Source: Chthonomonadales bacterium (GTDB taxonomy: Bacteria; Armatimonadota; Chthonomonadetes; Chthonomonadales; CAJBBX01). From it: 45,047 nt of DNA. The DNA is taken from assembly GCA_012517255.1 (NCBI GenBank), contig JAAYVH010000064.1, forward strand, positions 1 to 45,047, read 5' to 3'. Shown piece by piece: positions 7,995 to 14,420 of this stretch. The notes below the pieces were generated by a model. It saw only the letters and a list, made by a program, of their open reading frames with translations, was not told where the DNA came from and ran no database searches. Position 1 is the stretch's first letter, and every line of letters begins with the position of its first letter. Made by a program: the position numbers and the translations under genes.

Positions 7995-8866
7995 TGGCCG
8001 TCGAAGGGCGCGACCGGAACCTGCGATCGGCCGCATCGCCGCGCCGCTCCTGGCTCTGGGCGACTGCTGTGTATCTGCTGCTGACCATCGTCGCTGCGGT
8101 CTACGTCGCGCCCTTCCTCTGGATGGTTTCCACCTCGCTGAAGCCAGACTCGCAGATCTTCTCGCCCGAGGTCCAATGGATACCCCGGCCCGTTCTGTGG
8201 AGCAACTACCCCTCCGCTCTGGCGTCGTTCCCGTTTCTGCTGTACCTCCGCAACACCCTGTGGGTGTGCATCATGACGACGATCGGTACGGTCCTGAGCG
8301 CGGCGTTGCCGGCCTACGGGTTCTCACGTCTTCGGTGGCGAGGCCGCGATCCGCTATTCTTCGTGCTGATCTGCACGATCATGCTCCCCGCGCAGGTGAC
8401 GATGATACCGGTCTTCCTCACCTTTCGCGCATTGGGATGGACCGGAACGTTCCTTCCCCTCATCGTGCCGCCGTTCCTTGGGAGCGCCTTCTCGATCTTC
8501 CTGCTGCGCCAGTTCTTCCTGACCATCCCGCAGGAGTTATCCGATGCCGCGCGCATAGACGGCTGTTCGGACCTCGGCATCCTTGCGCGCGTCATCCTTC
8601 CGATGGCCAAACCCGCGGTGGCAACGGTAGCTCTGTTCGCGTTCACCGCCGCGTGGATGGATTTCCTGAACCCGCTCGTCTACCTGCACGACGAACGTCA
8701 GTACACGCTTGCCATCGGTCTGCAGGCGTTTCTCGGTCGGCATGGCAGCGAGTGGGCGCTGCTCATGGCAGCCGCAACGGTGATCACCCTCCCCATGCTG
8801 GTCCTATTCCTGCTGGCCCAGCGGACGTTCATTCGAGGGATCGCCCTGACAGGGCTCAAGGGTTAG
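7994..8866 (+). CDS. MalG-type carbohydrate ABC transporter permease (orphan)
   Basis: A 290-residue inner-membrane permease of the binding-protein-dependent sugar transporter family. It has six hydrophobic segments, a typical periplasmic loop after TM1 (MVSTSLKPDSQIF), and the EAA loop ELSDAARIDGCSDLGILARV that contacts the ATPase. Length and the C-terminal RTFIRGIALTGLKG ending fit MalG/LacG. I chose the ATG at 7994; an in-frame GTG at 7991 is equally possible. The ribosome binding site is weak, so translational coupling with the upstream oxidoreductase gene is likely. No MalF-type partner, solute-binding protein or ATPase is in the window, which is unusual for this family. Confidence 0.92.
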   Translation: MAVEGRDRNLRSAASPRRSWLWATAVYLLLTIVAAVYVAPFLWMVSTSLKPDSQIFSPEVQWIPRPVLWSNYPSALASFPFLLYLRNTLWVCIMTTIGTVLSAALPAYGFSRLRWRGRDPLFFVLICTIMLPAQVTMIPVFLTFRALGWTGTFLPLIVPPFLGSAFSIFLLRQFFLTIPQELSDAARIDGCSDLGILARVILPMAKPAVATVALFAFTAAWMDFLNPLVYLHDERQYTLAIGLQAFLGRHGSEWALLMAAATVITLPMLVLFLLAQRTFIRGIALTGLKG

Positions 8867-8877
8867 ACGGGGAGCGT

Positions 8878-10149
8878 TCAGTCGGTCTCGACGGCCAGCT
8901 CAGGCAGCTTCCTGCGACGCTCGGGCGGCAGCAAGTGCTCCATCATGTCGTCTACGGTGACGATCCCCACCAGCCTGGCGTCGTCGTCGAGCACGGGCAG
9001 AGCGAGCAGGTTGTACCGATTGAATACGTGAGCTATCTCGTCGGCGTGATCGTGGGCGCTGACGTGTCGAACGTTTCGCACCATCACATCGCCTATGCGG
9101 GCCGACGGATCGGCGACGATGAGGTCCCTCAGCGAGAGAACGCCCACCAGCCGTTCATCTTCATCCACCACGTACACGTAGTACACCGTTTCGGCGCTCG
9201 GGGCTAGCTCGCGAAGATGGTCAATGGTCTCCTGAGCCGTCATGTCGGCACGGACAGCCACATACTCGGTCGTCATCAGGCCGCCCGCGGTCCCCTCGGC
9301 ATAGGCGAGGAGCTCCTTTACATCGGCCGCTTCCTCGGGCTCCATGTGGCCCAGGAGCTCCTCTGAGCGGACCTCCGGCAGGTCGCCGAGCACGTCAGCC
9401 GCGTCGTCGGGCTCCATCTCCTCCAGAATGTCGGCCGCGCGCTCGTCCTCGAGCTGCTCGATGACCTCCGCCGCCTCTTTGTCCTCCATCTCTTCGATGG
9501 TATCCGCGGCAGTCTCGACATCGAGGGCTTCGATGATCTCCGTGCGCTGCTGGGGATCGAGCTGCTCCACGATATCGGCTATGTCGGCCGGGTGGAGGCG
9601 CGCGATCTTCTCGTGGGGGACCTTCAGGCGAATGCGCCCGCCGCCGGCGCCGCTGGGCTCCAGCGTCTCCACGTCGTCCCACGCGATCAGTCGTGAATGG
9701 AGAGGCTTGCCGACCAGCCGCGCTATGGCCTCGATGGGTGCTGCGACACCGGCCCTGCGCAGCAACGCCCGCAGGCTCGCGTCCACCCCCACGATGCACT
9801 GACCTTCGGCACACTCCGCAAGGCGGACATCGTTGACGCGCACGACGCGATAGTCGTGCACGTCCACGATCTGCTTGTCCAGAACGTCGCGGCGCAGGAG
9901 GACATCCTCGGGCAAGGGCTCCTCTGATGGCACCTGATCAAGGGACGCGCTGAGACGGATCTCATCGCTATCCAATGAGAGCTCCCGCGCGGGAACCCAC
10001 AGGGTGCCCTTGTCGGTGGAGACAAGGACGCTGACAAGCAACGGCAACCTGCCGCCCTGACGCGCCGCCGCATCGGCTATTCGCCCGACTGGGAGACCAT
10101 CCGGGCCGCGGACAGGCCGTCCGAGCAACTCGGAAAGGTACTTGATCAC
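8878..10149 (-). CDS. PRC-barrel / MgtE-N / tandem CBS domain protein lacking a channel domain
   Basis: A 423-residue cytoplasmic protein. The N-terminal part (about 1-75) resembles a PRC barrel (YLSELLGRPVRGPDGLPVG), and a second PRC-like segment follows near residue 90. Residues about 190-295 form an MgtE-N-like superhelix of acidic repeats (ADIADIVEQLD, AADTIEEMED, AADILEEMEPDDAADVL). Two CBS domains follow (about 300-355 and 360-410), with VYVVDEDERLVGVLSLRDL and LPVLDDDARLVGIVTVDDM. The MgtE transmembrane channel domain is absent. Relatives are thought to sense Mg2+ or nucleotides, sometimes beside Nramp transporters, but none is visible here. The start is the GTG at 10149, because a TTG frame reaching 10185 begins inside the -35 box. 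Confidence 0.88.
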   Translation of the reverse strand: MIKYLSELLGRPVRGPDGLPVGRIADAAARQGGRLPLLVSVLVSTDKGTLWVPARELSLDSDEIRLSASLDQVPSEEPLPEDVLLRRDVLDKQIVDVHDYRVVRVNDVRLAECAEGQCIVGVDASLRALLRRAGVAAPIEAIARLVGKPLHSRLIAWDDVETLEPSGAGGGRIRLKVPHEKIARLHPADIADIVEQLDPQQRTEIIEALDVETAADTIEEMEDKEAAEVIEQLEDERAADILEEMEPDDAADVLGDLPEVRSEELLGHMEPEEAADVKELLAYAEGTAGGLMTTEYVAVRADMTAQETIDHLRELAPSAETVYYVYVVDEDERLVGVLSLRDLIVADPSARIGDVMVRNVRHVSAHDHADEIAHVFNRYNLLALPVLDDDARLVGIVTVDDMMEHLLPPERRRKLPELAVETD

Positions 10150-10156
10150 AGGGGCG

Positions 10157-10185
10157 ATTATAGCTGTCTGAACCGACGAAGTCAA
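10157..10185 (-). promoter_or_regulatory. sigma-70-type promoter giving a leaderless transcript
   Basis: On the minus strand TTGACT (10185-10180) is followed after exactly 17 bases by a perfect TATAAT (10162-10157). The expected transcription start, 7 bases after the -10 box, is 10150 or 10149, which is the first base of the GTG start codon of the CBS protein. No ribosome binding site can then exist on the mRNA. Confidence 0.8.
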
Positions 10186-10197
10186 ACGCGCACAGCG

Positions 10198-10440
10198 CTA
10201 CTCGGGTTTGGCAAGGCCTCCCTGGGCTGCACCTCCCATGCGCATCTTGAGCTGCTGGATCGCCATCTGCTTGGCCTGCGGAGGCATCCGCGGGTTGTCC
10301 TCGATCTGCTTGATCATCTGCTCAAGCGTCGGTCCCTTCTTCTGCTGCCGTTCCGGGTTCCAAACCGTACTGCGCGCAAACAGCAGGCCGGCAATGATGA
10401 TCAGCACGATGGCGCCGATTGCCAGGTACTTCTGGTTCAT
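10198..10440 (-). CDS. small single-pass membrane protein, unknown function
   Basis: An 80-residue protein I do not recognise. The ATG at 10440 has GGGAG 3 bases upstream; longer frames to 10593 lack support. Residues 5-22 (YLAIGAIVLIIIAGLLFA) form one membrane helix. The remaining 55 residues are hydrophilic, Gln/Lys-rich and probably helical (LEQMIKQIEDNPRMPPQAKQ, then MAIQQLKMRMGG). Topology should be N-in or signal-anchor with the tail in the opposite compartment. It lies between a pseudopilin gene and the CBS-protein promoter on the same strand. Codon use matches its neighbours. Confidence 0.7.
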   Translation of the reverse strand: MNQKYLAIGAIVLIIIAGLLFARSTVWNPERQQKKGPTLEQMIKQIEDNPRMPPQAKQMAIQQLKMRMGGAAQGGLAKPE

Positions 10441-10511
10441 GGTCTCCCTCTCCCGCAGGCCAGTGACGATGAAGCTAGCTCCGATGCGCTCGTCGTGCCC
10501 CAAGAGGATGT

Positions 10512-10539
10512 GATGGGGGCTGCGAGCGCTGCCCCCATC
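10512..10539 (-). terminator. GC hairpin 3' of the pseudopilin gene
   Basis: A perfect 9-bp stem (GATGGGGGC with GCCCCCATC) around a 10-base loop starts 13 bases after the pseudopilin stop. No T tract follows in either direction, so it would be a non-canonical terminator or an mRNA 3' end stabiliser. Confidence 0.6.
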
Positions 10540-10552
10540 GCGTCGGTGGATA

Positions 10553-11353
10553 TCAGTACGGGTACCAGCCCTGGCTCCGCCACTCGGCGGCACGTCCCAC
10601 GGGCACGTAGATGTTGCGATACCAGAGGATCGAGCCCTTGCTCATTGCCTTGGCGTGACCGTCGCCGAAGACGACATTGGCCGTGCCGGTGTGACGATAG
10701 CGGGGATGCATGCCGCAGCCGGCCCAGACGGCGTCGCCCGAGGCGCCGCCATCGCAGTCAAATGTCTGTTCAATGTCGTTGCCGTCGCGAACGGGCGGGT
10801 TACCGATCCATGACACCCAGTCCCACTCCCACGTGGCGAACTGCACCCAGCCCCACGGCCCCTCGGTGCGGCCCTTCTCCATGATGATGATCTTCTCGGC
10901 CGGAGCGTCCAGTTCCGCCATGGATACCACGGCGCGAACTCCGTTCTGCGAATCGCACCAGTTGTCAGCGAAGACATCGAGATGCACGCCGTACTTGCAG
11001 CTTTGTTCGGGCCCGGGGAACGACGGGCATTTGAACAGGCCATCCACGGACCAATGCGTGCCGTCGCCATACCGCGTGCCGCTCTTGATATAGGGGTAGA
11101 CGACCGCCGACCAGATCAGTTGGATGCGCCCGTCGCAGCCGCCATACTGCGACATCGGGTAGTACTCATCGTAGTCCTGCATGTACATCATGACGCCGAG
11201 GCCGATCTGCTTCTGATTGCTCAGGCAGGTGATGCCTCTGGCCTTCTCACGGGCTTGCGCAAACACAGGGAACAGGATGGCCGCCAGGATCGCGATGATA
11301 GCGATCACGACGAGCAGCTCGATGAGGGTGAAGGCCGATTTCTTACTCACCAT
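10553..11353 (-). CDS. DUF1559-type pseudopilin (H-x9-DG protein)
   Basis: A 266-residue type II/IV pilin-like protein. After the short basic leader MVSKKSA comes the class III prepilin motif FTLIELLVVIAIIAILA with Glu at position 5 of the mature helix, then LFPVFAQAREKAR. Cleavage would fall between Ala and Phe, with Ala replacing the usual Gly. The globular part has several Cys residues and ends with HTGTANVVFGDGHAKA, the H-x9-DG signature. Such proteins are greatly expanded in Planctomycetes and Armatimonadota; their individual roles are unknown but probably envelope or secretion related. The start overlaps the end of the LacI-family gene by 11 bases, implying joint transcription and perhaps control by that repressor. 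Confidence 0.9.
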   Translation of the reverse strand: MVSKKSAFTLIELLVVIAIIAILAAILFPVFAQAREKARGITCLSNQKQIGLGVMMYMQDYDEYYPMSQYGGCDGRIQLIWSAVVYPYIKSGTRYGDGTHWSVDGLFKCPSFPGPEQSCKYGVHLDVFADNWCDSQNGVRAVVSMAELDAPAEKIIIMEKGRTEGPWGWVQFATWEWDWVSWIGNPPVRDGNDIEQTFDCDGGASGDAVWAGCGMHPRYRHTGTANVVFGDGHAKAMSKGSILWYRNIYVPVGRAAEWRSQGWYPY

Positions 11354-12500
11354 GCTCTTGATCCTTTCTCGCGCGCGTGCGCGATCGAATGCCGGATGCC
11401 TCTCGCGAACGCATCCGGGTCTTGCCAGTGGCCTTGATGAGTGAGGCGCCCGTTGAGGCCGCGCAACGGGGCCTGCGCGTGGACTGGCGGATGTCCAACG
11501 ACATGGGAAACTGCACAACGGAGGCATCGAACGTGCCGCCTCGAATGCGCTCGAGCAACACGTCTACGGCTGCGCGGCCGATCTCCGGTAAGGGTTGCCG
11601 CACCGACGTCAAAGGAGGTATGCACCGGTCGCTGATCTCGGTGGAGTTGAAGCTCACGACCGATACATCTTCCGGAACCGAGAGGCCCGCCACCGGCAAC
11701 ATCTCCGCGACCATGCGAGCCCTGATCTCATCACAGCAGATAACCGCCGTCGGCCTGGGATCGAGCGTCCGAAACCACTCGACTGCATCGCGCACCCACG
11801 TCGGCTCCGGAAGGCGCTTCTCATCCCACGCCCGCACCTGCAGTCCGTCCGGTGACAGTCCTGCTTCGACCACGGCTCGCCGGATGCCCGCAAGCCGTTC
11901 TCTCCCCCACGAGAGCACGTCGCCCGGATAGAGCACGGCGATCCGAGTATGCCCGAGTTCCACCAGGTGCCGAGCGGCGAGGTAGCCTCCGCTCTCGTTG
12001 TCGCAGTCGACCGACAGGCAGCGCTCGTCGTCCGTGCGGAATGAAACGCACACGAGAGGAAACTCGGCTTCGATGAGGGCAGGCGTCAGTTCGTCGGACA
12101 CGAACCGACTGATCTGCAGCACGCCGTCCACGGCCCCGCCGGTTATGTCGGCGAACAGGCTGCGCCAGGTAGTGTAGTGGGCAGAGAGCAGCAGAACATT
12201 TCGATCATGCTCCGTAGCGCGCCGAATGATGCCGGCCAGAATCTCGGCGAAGTACGTATCGTTCGTCGAGAAGCTTTCGGGCTGATTGAGCACGATGCCG
12301 ATGCGGCGGGTGCGTCCCGTGGCAAGCGCGCGAGCCGCGATATGCGGACGGTAATGTAGTCTGCGGGCGGCATCCAACACCCTCTGCTGCGTCTCGGCCG
12401 GTATGGATTCGCAGCGGTCGTTGAGGACGAACGACGCCGTAGTCGGCGAGACGCCCGCTGCCTTTGCCACATCGCTGAGCCGAACGCGAGACGTTGCCAC
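11343..12500 (-). CDS. LacI-family transcriptional regulator with basic C-terminal tail
   Basis: A 385-residue repressor. The N-terminal helix-turn-helix and hinge region is typical (VRLSDVAKAAGVSPTTASF, AETQQRVLDAARRLHYRPH, RALATGRTR). The periplasmic-binding-like effector domain runs from IGIVLNQPESF to LTSVRQPLPEIGRAAVDVL. Relatives normally end soon after a segment like FPMSLDIRQSTR, but here about 40 extra residues follow, rich in Arg, Lys and Ser. I chose the GTG at 12500, which has AGAGGGG just upstream; an ATG at 12533 is in frame without a site. The ligand is probably a sugar by family analogy. Three tandem repeats lie in the leader, which suggests autoregulation. Confidence 0.92.
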   Translation of the reverse strand: MATSRVRLSDVAKAAGVSPTTASFVLNDRCESIPAETQQRVLDAARRLHYRPHIAARALATGRTRRIGIVLNQPESFSTNDTYFAEILAGIIRRATEHDRNVLLLSAHYTTWRSLFADITGGAVDGVLQISRFVSDELTPALIEAEFPLVCVSFRTDDERCLSVDCDNESGGYLAARHLVELGHTRIAVLYPGDVLSWGRERLAGIRRAVVEAGLSPDGLQVRAWDEKRLPEPTWVRDAVEWFRTLDPRPTAVICCDEIRARMVAEMLPVAGLSVPEDVSVVSFNSTEISDRCIPPLTSVRQPLPEIGRAAVDVLLERIRGGTFDASVVQFPMSLDIRQSTRRPRCAASTGASLIKATGKTRMRSREASGIRSRTRARKDQEHGE

Positions 12501-12540
12501 CCTGCCCCTCTCAGGTGACCGACCGCCGTCCATCGGGTCG

Positions 12541-12580
12541 GTAATGCGCTTCAGTAATGCGGATTACTAATGCGCTTTAC
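12541..12580. repeat. three tandem 13-bp repeats, candidate regulator operators
   Basis: Plus-strand units are GTAATGCGCTTCA, GTAATGCGGATTA and CTAATGCGCTTTA, each carrying TAATGCG at 12542, 12555 and 12568. The middle unit is embedded in the 16-bp inverted repeat AGTAATGCGGATTACT (12553-12568), with six-base arms and a GCGG centre. The block lies just downstream of the lacI promoter, in the first 35 bases of the expected transcript, where bound repressor would block transcription. Confidence 0.75.
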
Positions 12581-12581
12581 T

Positions 12582-12610
12582 ACTATACAGCAGGTTATCG
12601 GCGGTGTCAA
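12582..12610 (-). promoter_or_regulatory. promoter of the LacI-family/pseudopilin unit
   Basis: On the minus strand TTGACA (12610-12605) is separated by 17 bases from TATAGT (12587-12582), a near-consensus housekeeping promoter. Transcription would start at about 12575, inside the repeat block and about 75 bases before the GTG start codon. Confidence 0.82.
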
Positions 12611-12665
12611 GGCGTCTGTGGCACACAACTGACAGATGGCGTGGCGGCGGCAACCGCGATCGGCG

Positions 12666-14420
12666 CTAGCCAAGAATGGCGGCCAGGGCTTTGTCCTGCG
12701 CGCTTCGGAACTGCTCGTCGTAGAGGTTCTTATAGACGCCGGGCCTGTGAACCAGCTCCTCGTGTCTCCCGATGTCAACGATCCGACCCTGATCGAGCAC
12801 CACAATCCTGTCGGCATGCATGATGGTCGACAGCCTGTGGGCGATCACGAAGTTCGTGCGACCTTTCATCACTTGCTCGAGGGCCGCCTGCACATTGGCT
12901 TCGGTCTCAGAGTCCAACGCCGAAGTGGCGTCGTCCAGTATCAGGATGCGAGGATTGGTCAGCGTCGCGCGAGCGATGGCGAGGCGTTGCTTCTGGCCCA
13001 CGGAGAGCTTGACGCCGTCTTCGCCGATCTTTGTGTTATAGCCGTCCGGAAGGCTCACTATGAAGTCGTGCAGGTCGGCGTTGCGCGCAGCCCTCTCGAT
13101 CTCCTCGTCCGTCGCGTCATGGTTGCCGTAGGCGATGTTCTCTTTGATGGTCACCGAGAACAGCAGCGACTCCTGAGTGACGTACCCGATCTGACGGCGA
13201 ATGGACTCGAGTCGGATCTGCCGGACATCAATGCCGTCTATCAGCACCGATCCGTCGGTGACATCGTAGAAGCGGGCGATCAGGTTGACCATGGTGGTCT
13301 TGCCCGCCCCCGAAGGTCCTACGATAGCGATCACTTCGCCAGGTTCGACTGCCAGGTCAATGTTGTGCAGCACCGGCTTCTCCGGATCGTAGCCAAAGGT
13401 GACATTGCGGAACTCCACGGCCCCGGGCATGTCTCGGATCGGCACGGCATCCGGCGCATCCATGATCTCGGGACGAGTGTCGAGCATCTCGAACACCCGG
13501 TCAATGGCTGCTCCGGCCCATTGTGCCTGAATGTTGAAGTCCACGAGGCGCAGCGCAGGACCGTAGAGGTAGCCGATATAGCCGACGAAAGCTATCAGTT
13601 CTCCCGGCTGAAGTTGTCGGTTCAGGACGAGCACGGCGCCGTACCAGTAGATCAGTCCGGTCCCGCCGGCGCTGATGATCGTCACGAACAAGCCCAGAAT
13701 GCGATTGAGCTTGGCCTGCGTCATCCCCAAGCGGAAGTTGTCGGCCACGGTTGTCATGAAGTGGTCGACCTCGTACTCCTCGCGATGGAAGGCCTTCACC
13801 ACCGTGATGCCGGCGATCTTCTCCTGCAGGGCTCCGATCAGGGCATCCCACTTCTCGCGAAGCTCAACGCTCAGCGCGCGGATGCGCTTCAGGAACAGCT
13901 TGTAGATACCGACGTACGTTGGCACCACAACCACCGCAATCCACGCGAGCCGCCACTCCATATGGAACACGACGGGCAACACCACGAACAGCGTCAGAAT
14001 GTCGGTGATGAGCGTTACAAAGCCGCCCGTGACCATGTACTGGATGACGTTGATGTCGTCGATGACCCGGGCCATGATTTTGCCCGTCTGGCGCTTGTCG
14101 TAGTAGCTGAGAGACAGGCGGTTCAGATGACGATACGACTGGAATCGGAGGTCGAACACGATTCGCTGACCCAGCCATCCCAGCAGGTAGTTGAGTCCGA
14201 AGCTGACAAGACCGCGAAACGCGTAGAGACCAACGATCAGCCAGAACACCACGTTGAGCATGCGCCAGAGCTTGCCGGGCAGGACTTCGTCGAGCACATA
14301 CTGCGTGATGCGAGGCATGGGCAGCGTCGAGGCGGTCACAAGAGCCATCAGGATGACGGCCAGCGCAACGCGGGACCGATAGGGCTTCAGGTATCCGAGA
14401 AGCCGTCCGAGATTGCTCAT
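12666..14420 (-). CDS. ABC exporter half-transporter, degenerate nucleotide site subunit
   Basis: A 584-residue type IV (MsbA/BmrCD-like) exporter half with an N-terminal six-helix membrane domain (about 1-310) and a C-terminal ATPase. Walker A is GPSGAGKTT, the Q-loop is YVTQES, the signature is LSVGQKQR instead of LSGGQ, and Walker B is ILILDDATSALD with Asp where the catalytic Glu belongs; the H-loop is IAHRLST. The partner encoded just upstream (4-base ATGA overlap) is canonical at both the signature and the Walker B Glu. This asymmetry is known from heterodimeric exporters such as BmrCD and TM287/288. The substrate cannot be inferred; drugs, lipids and peptides are possible. Confidence 0.94.
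   Translation of the reverse strand: MSNLGRLLGYLKPYRSRVALAVILMALVTASTLPMPRITQYVLDEVLPGKLWRMLNVVFWLIVGLYAFRGLVSFGLNYLLGWLGQRIVFDLRFQSYRHLNRLSLSYYDKRQTGKIMARVIDDINVIQYMVTGGFVTLITDILTLFVVLPVVFHMEWRLAWIAVVVVPTYVGIYKLFLKRIRALSVELREKWDALIGALQEKIAGITVVKAFHREEYEVDHFMTTVADNFRLGMTQAKLNRILGLFVTIISAGGTGLIYWYGAVLVLNRQLQPGELIAFVGYIGYLYGPALRLVDFNIQAQWAGAAIDRVFEMLDTRPEIMDAPDAVPIRDMPGAVEFRNVTFGYDPEKPVLHNIDLAVEPGEVIAIVGPSGAGKTTMVNLIARFYDVTDGSVLIDGIDVRQIRLESIRRQIGYVTQESLLFSVTIKENIAYGNHDATDEEIERAARNADLHDFIVSLPDGYNTKIGEDGVKLSVGQKQRLAIARATLTNPRILILDDATSALDSETEANVQAALEQVMKGRTNFVIAHRLSTIMHADRIVVLDQGRIVDIGRHEELVHRPGVYKNLYDEQFRSAQDKALAAILG

Noticed and set aside
10150-10185. Twelve extra N-terminal codons from a TTG for the CBS protein
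   Set aside because: The TTG and following codons are the -35 and -10 boxes of a consensus promoter, and homology begins after the GTG at 10149.
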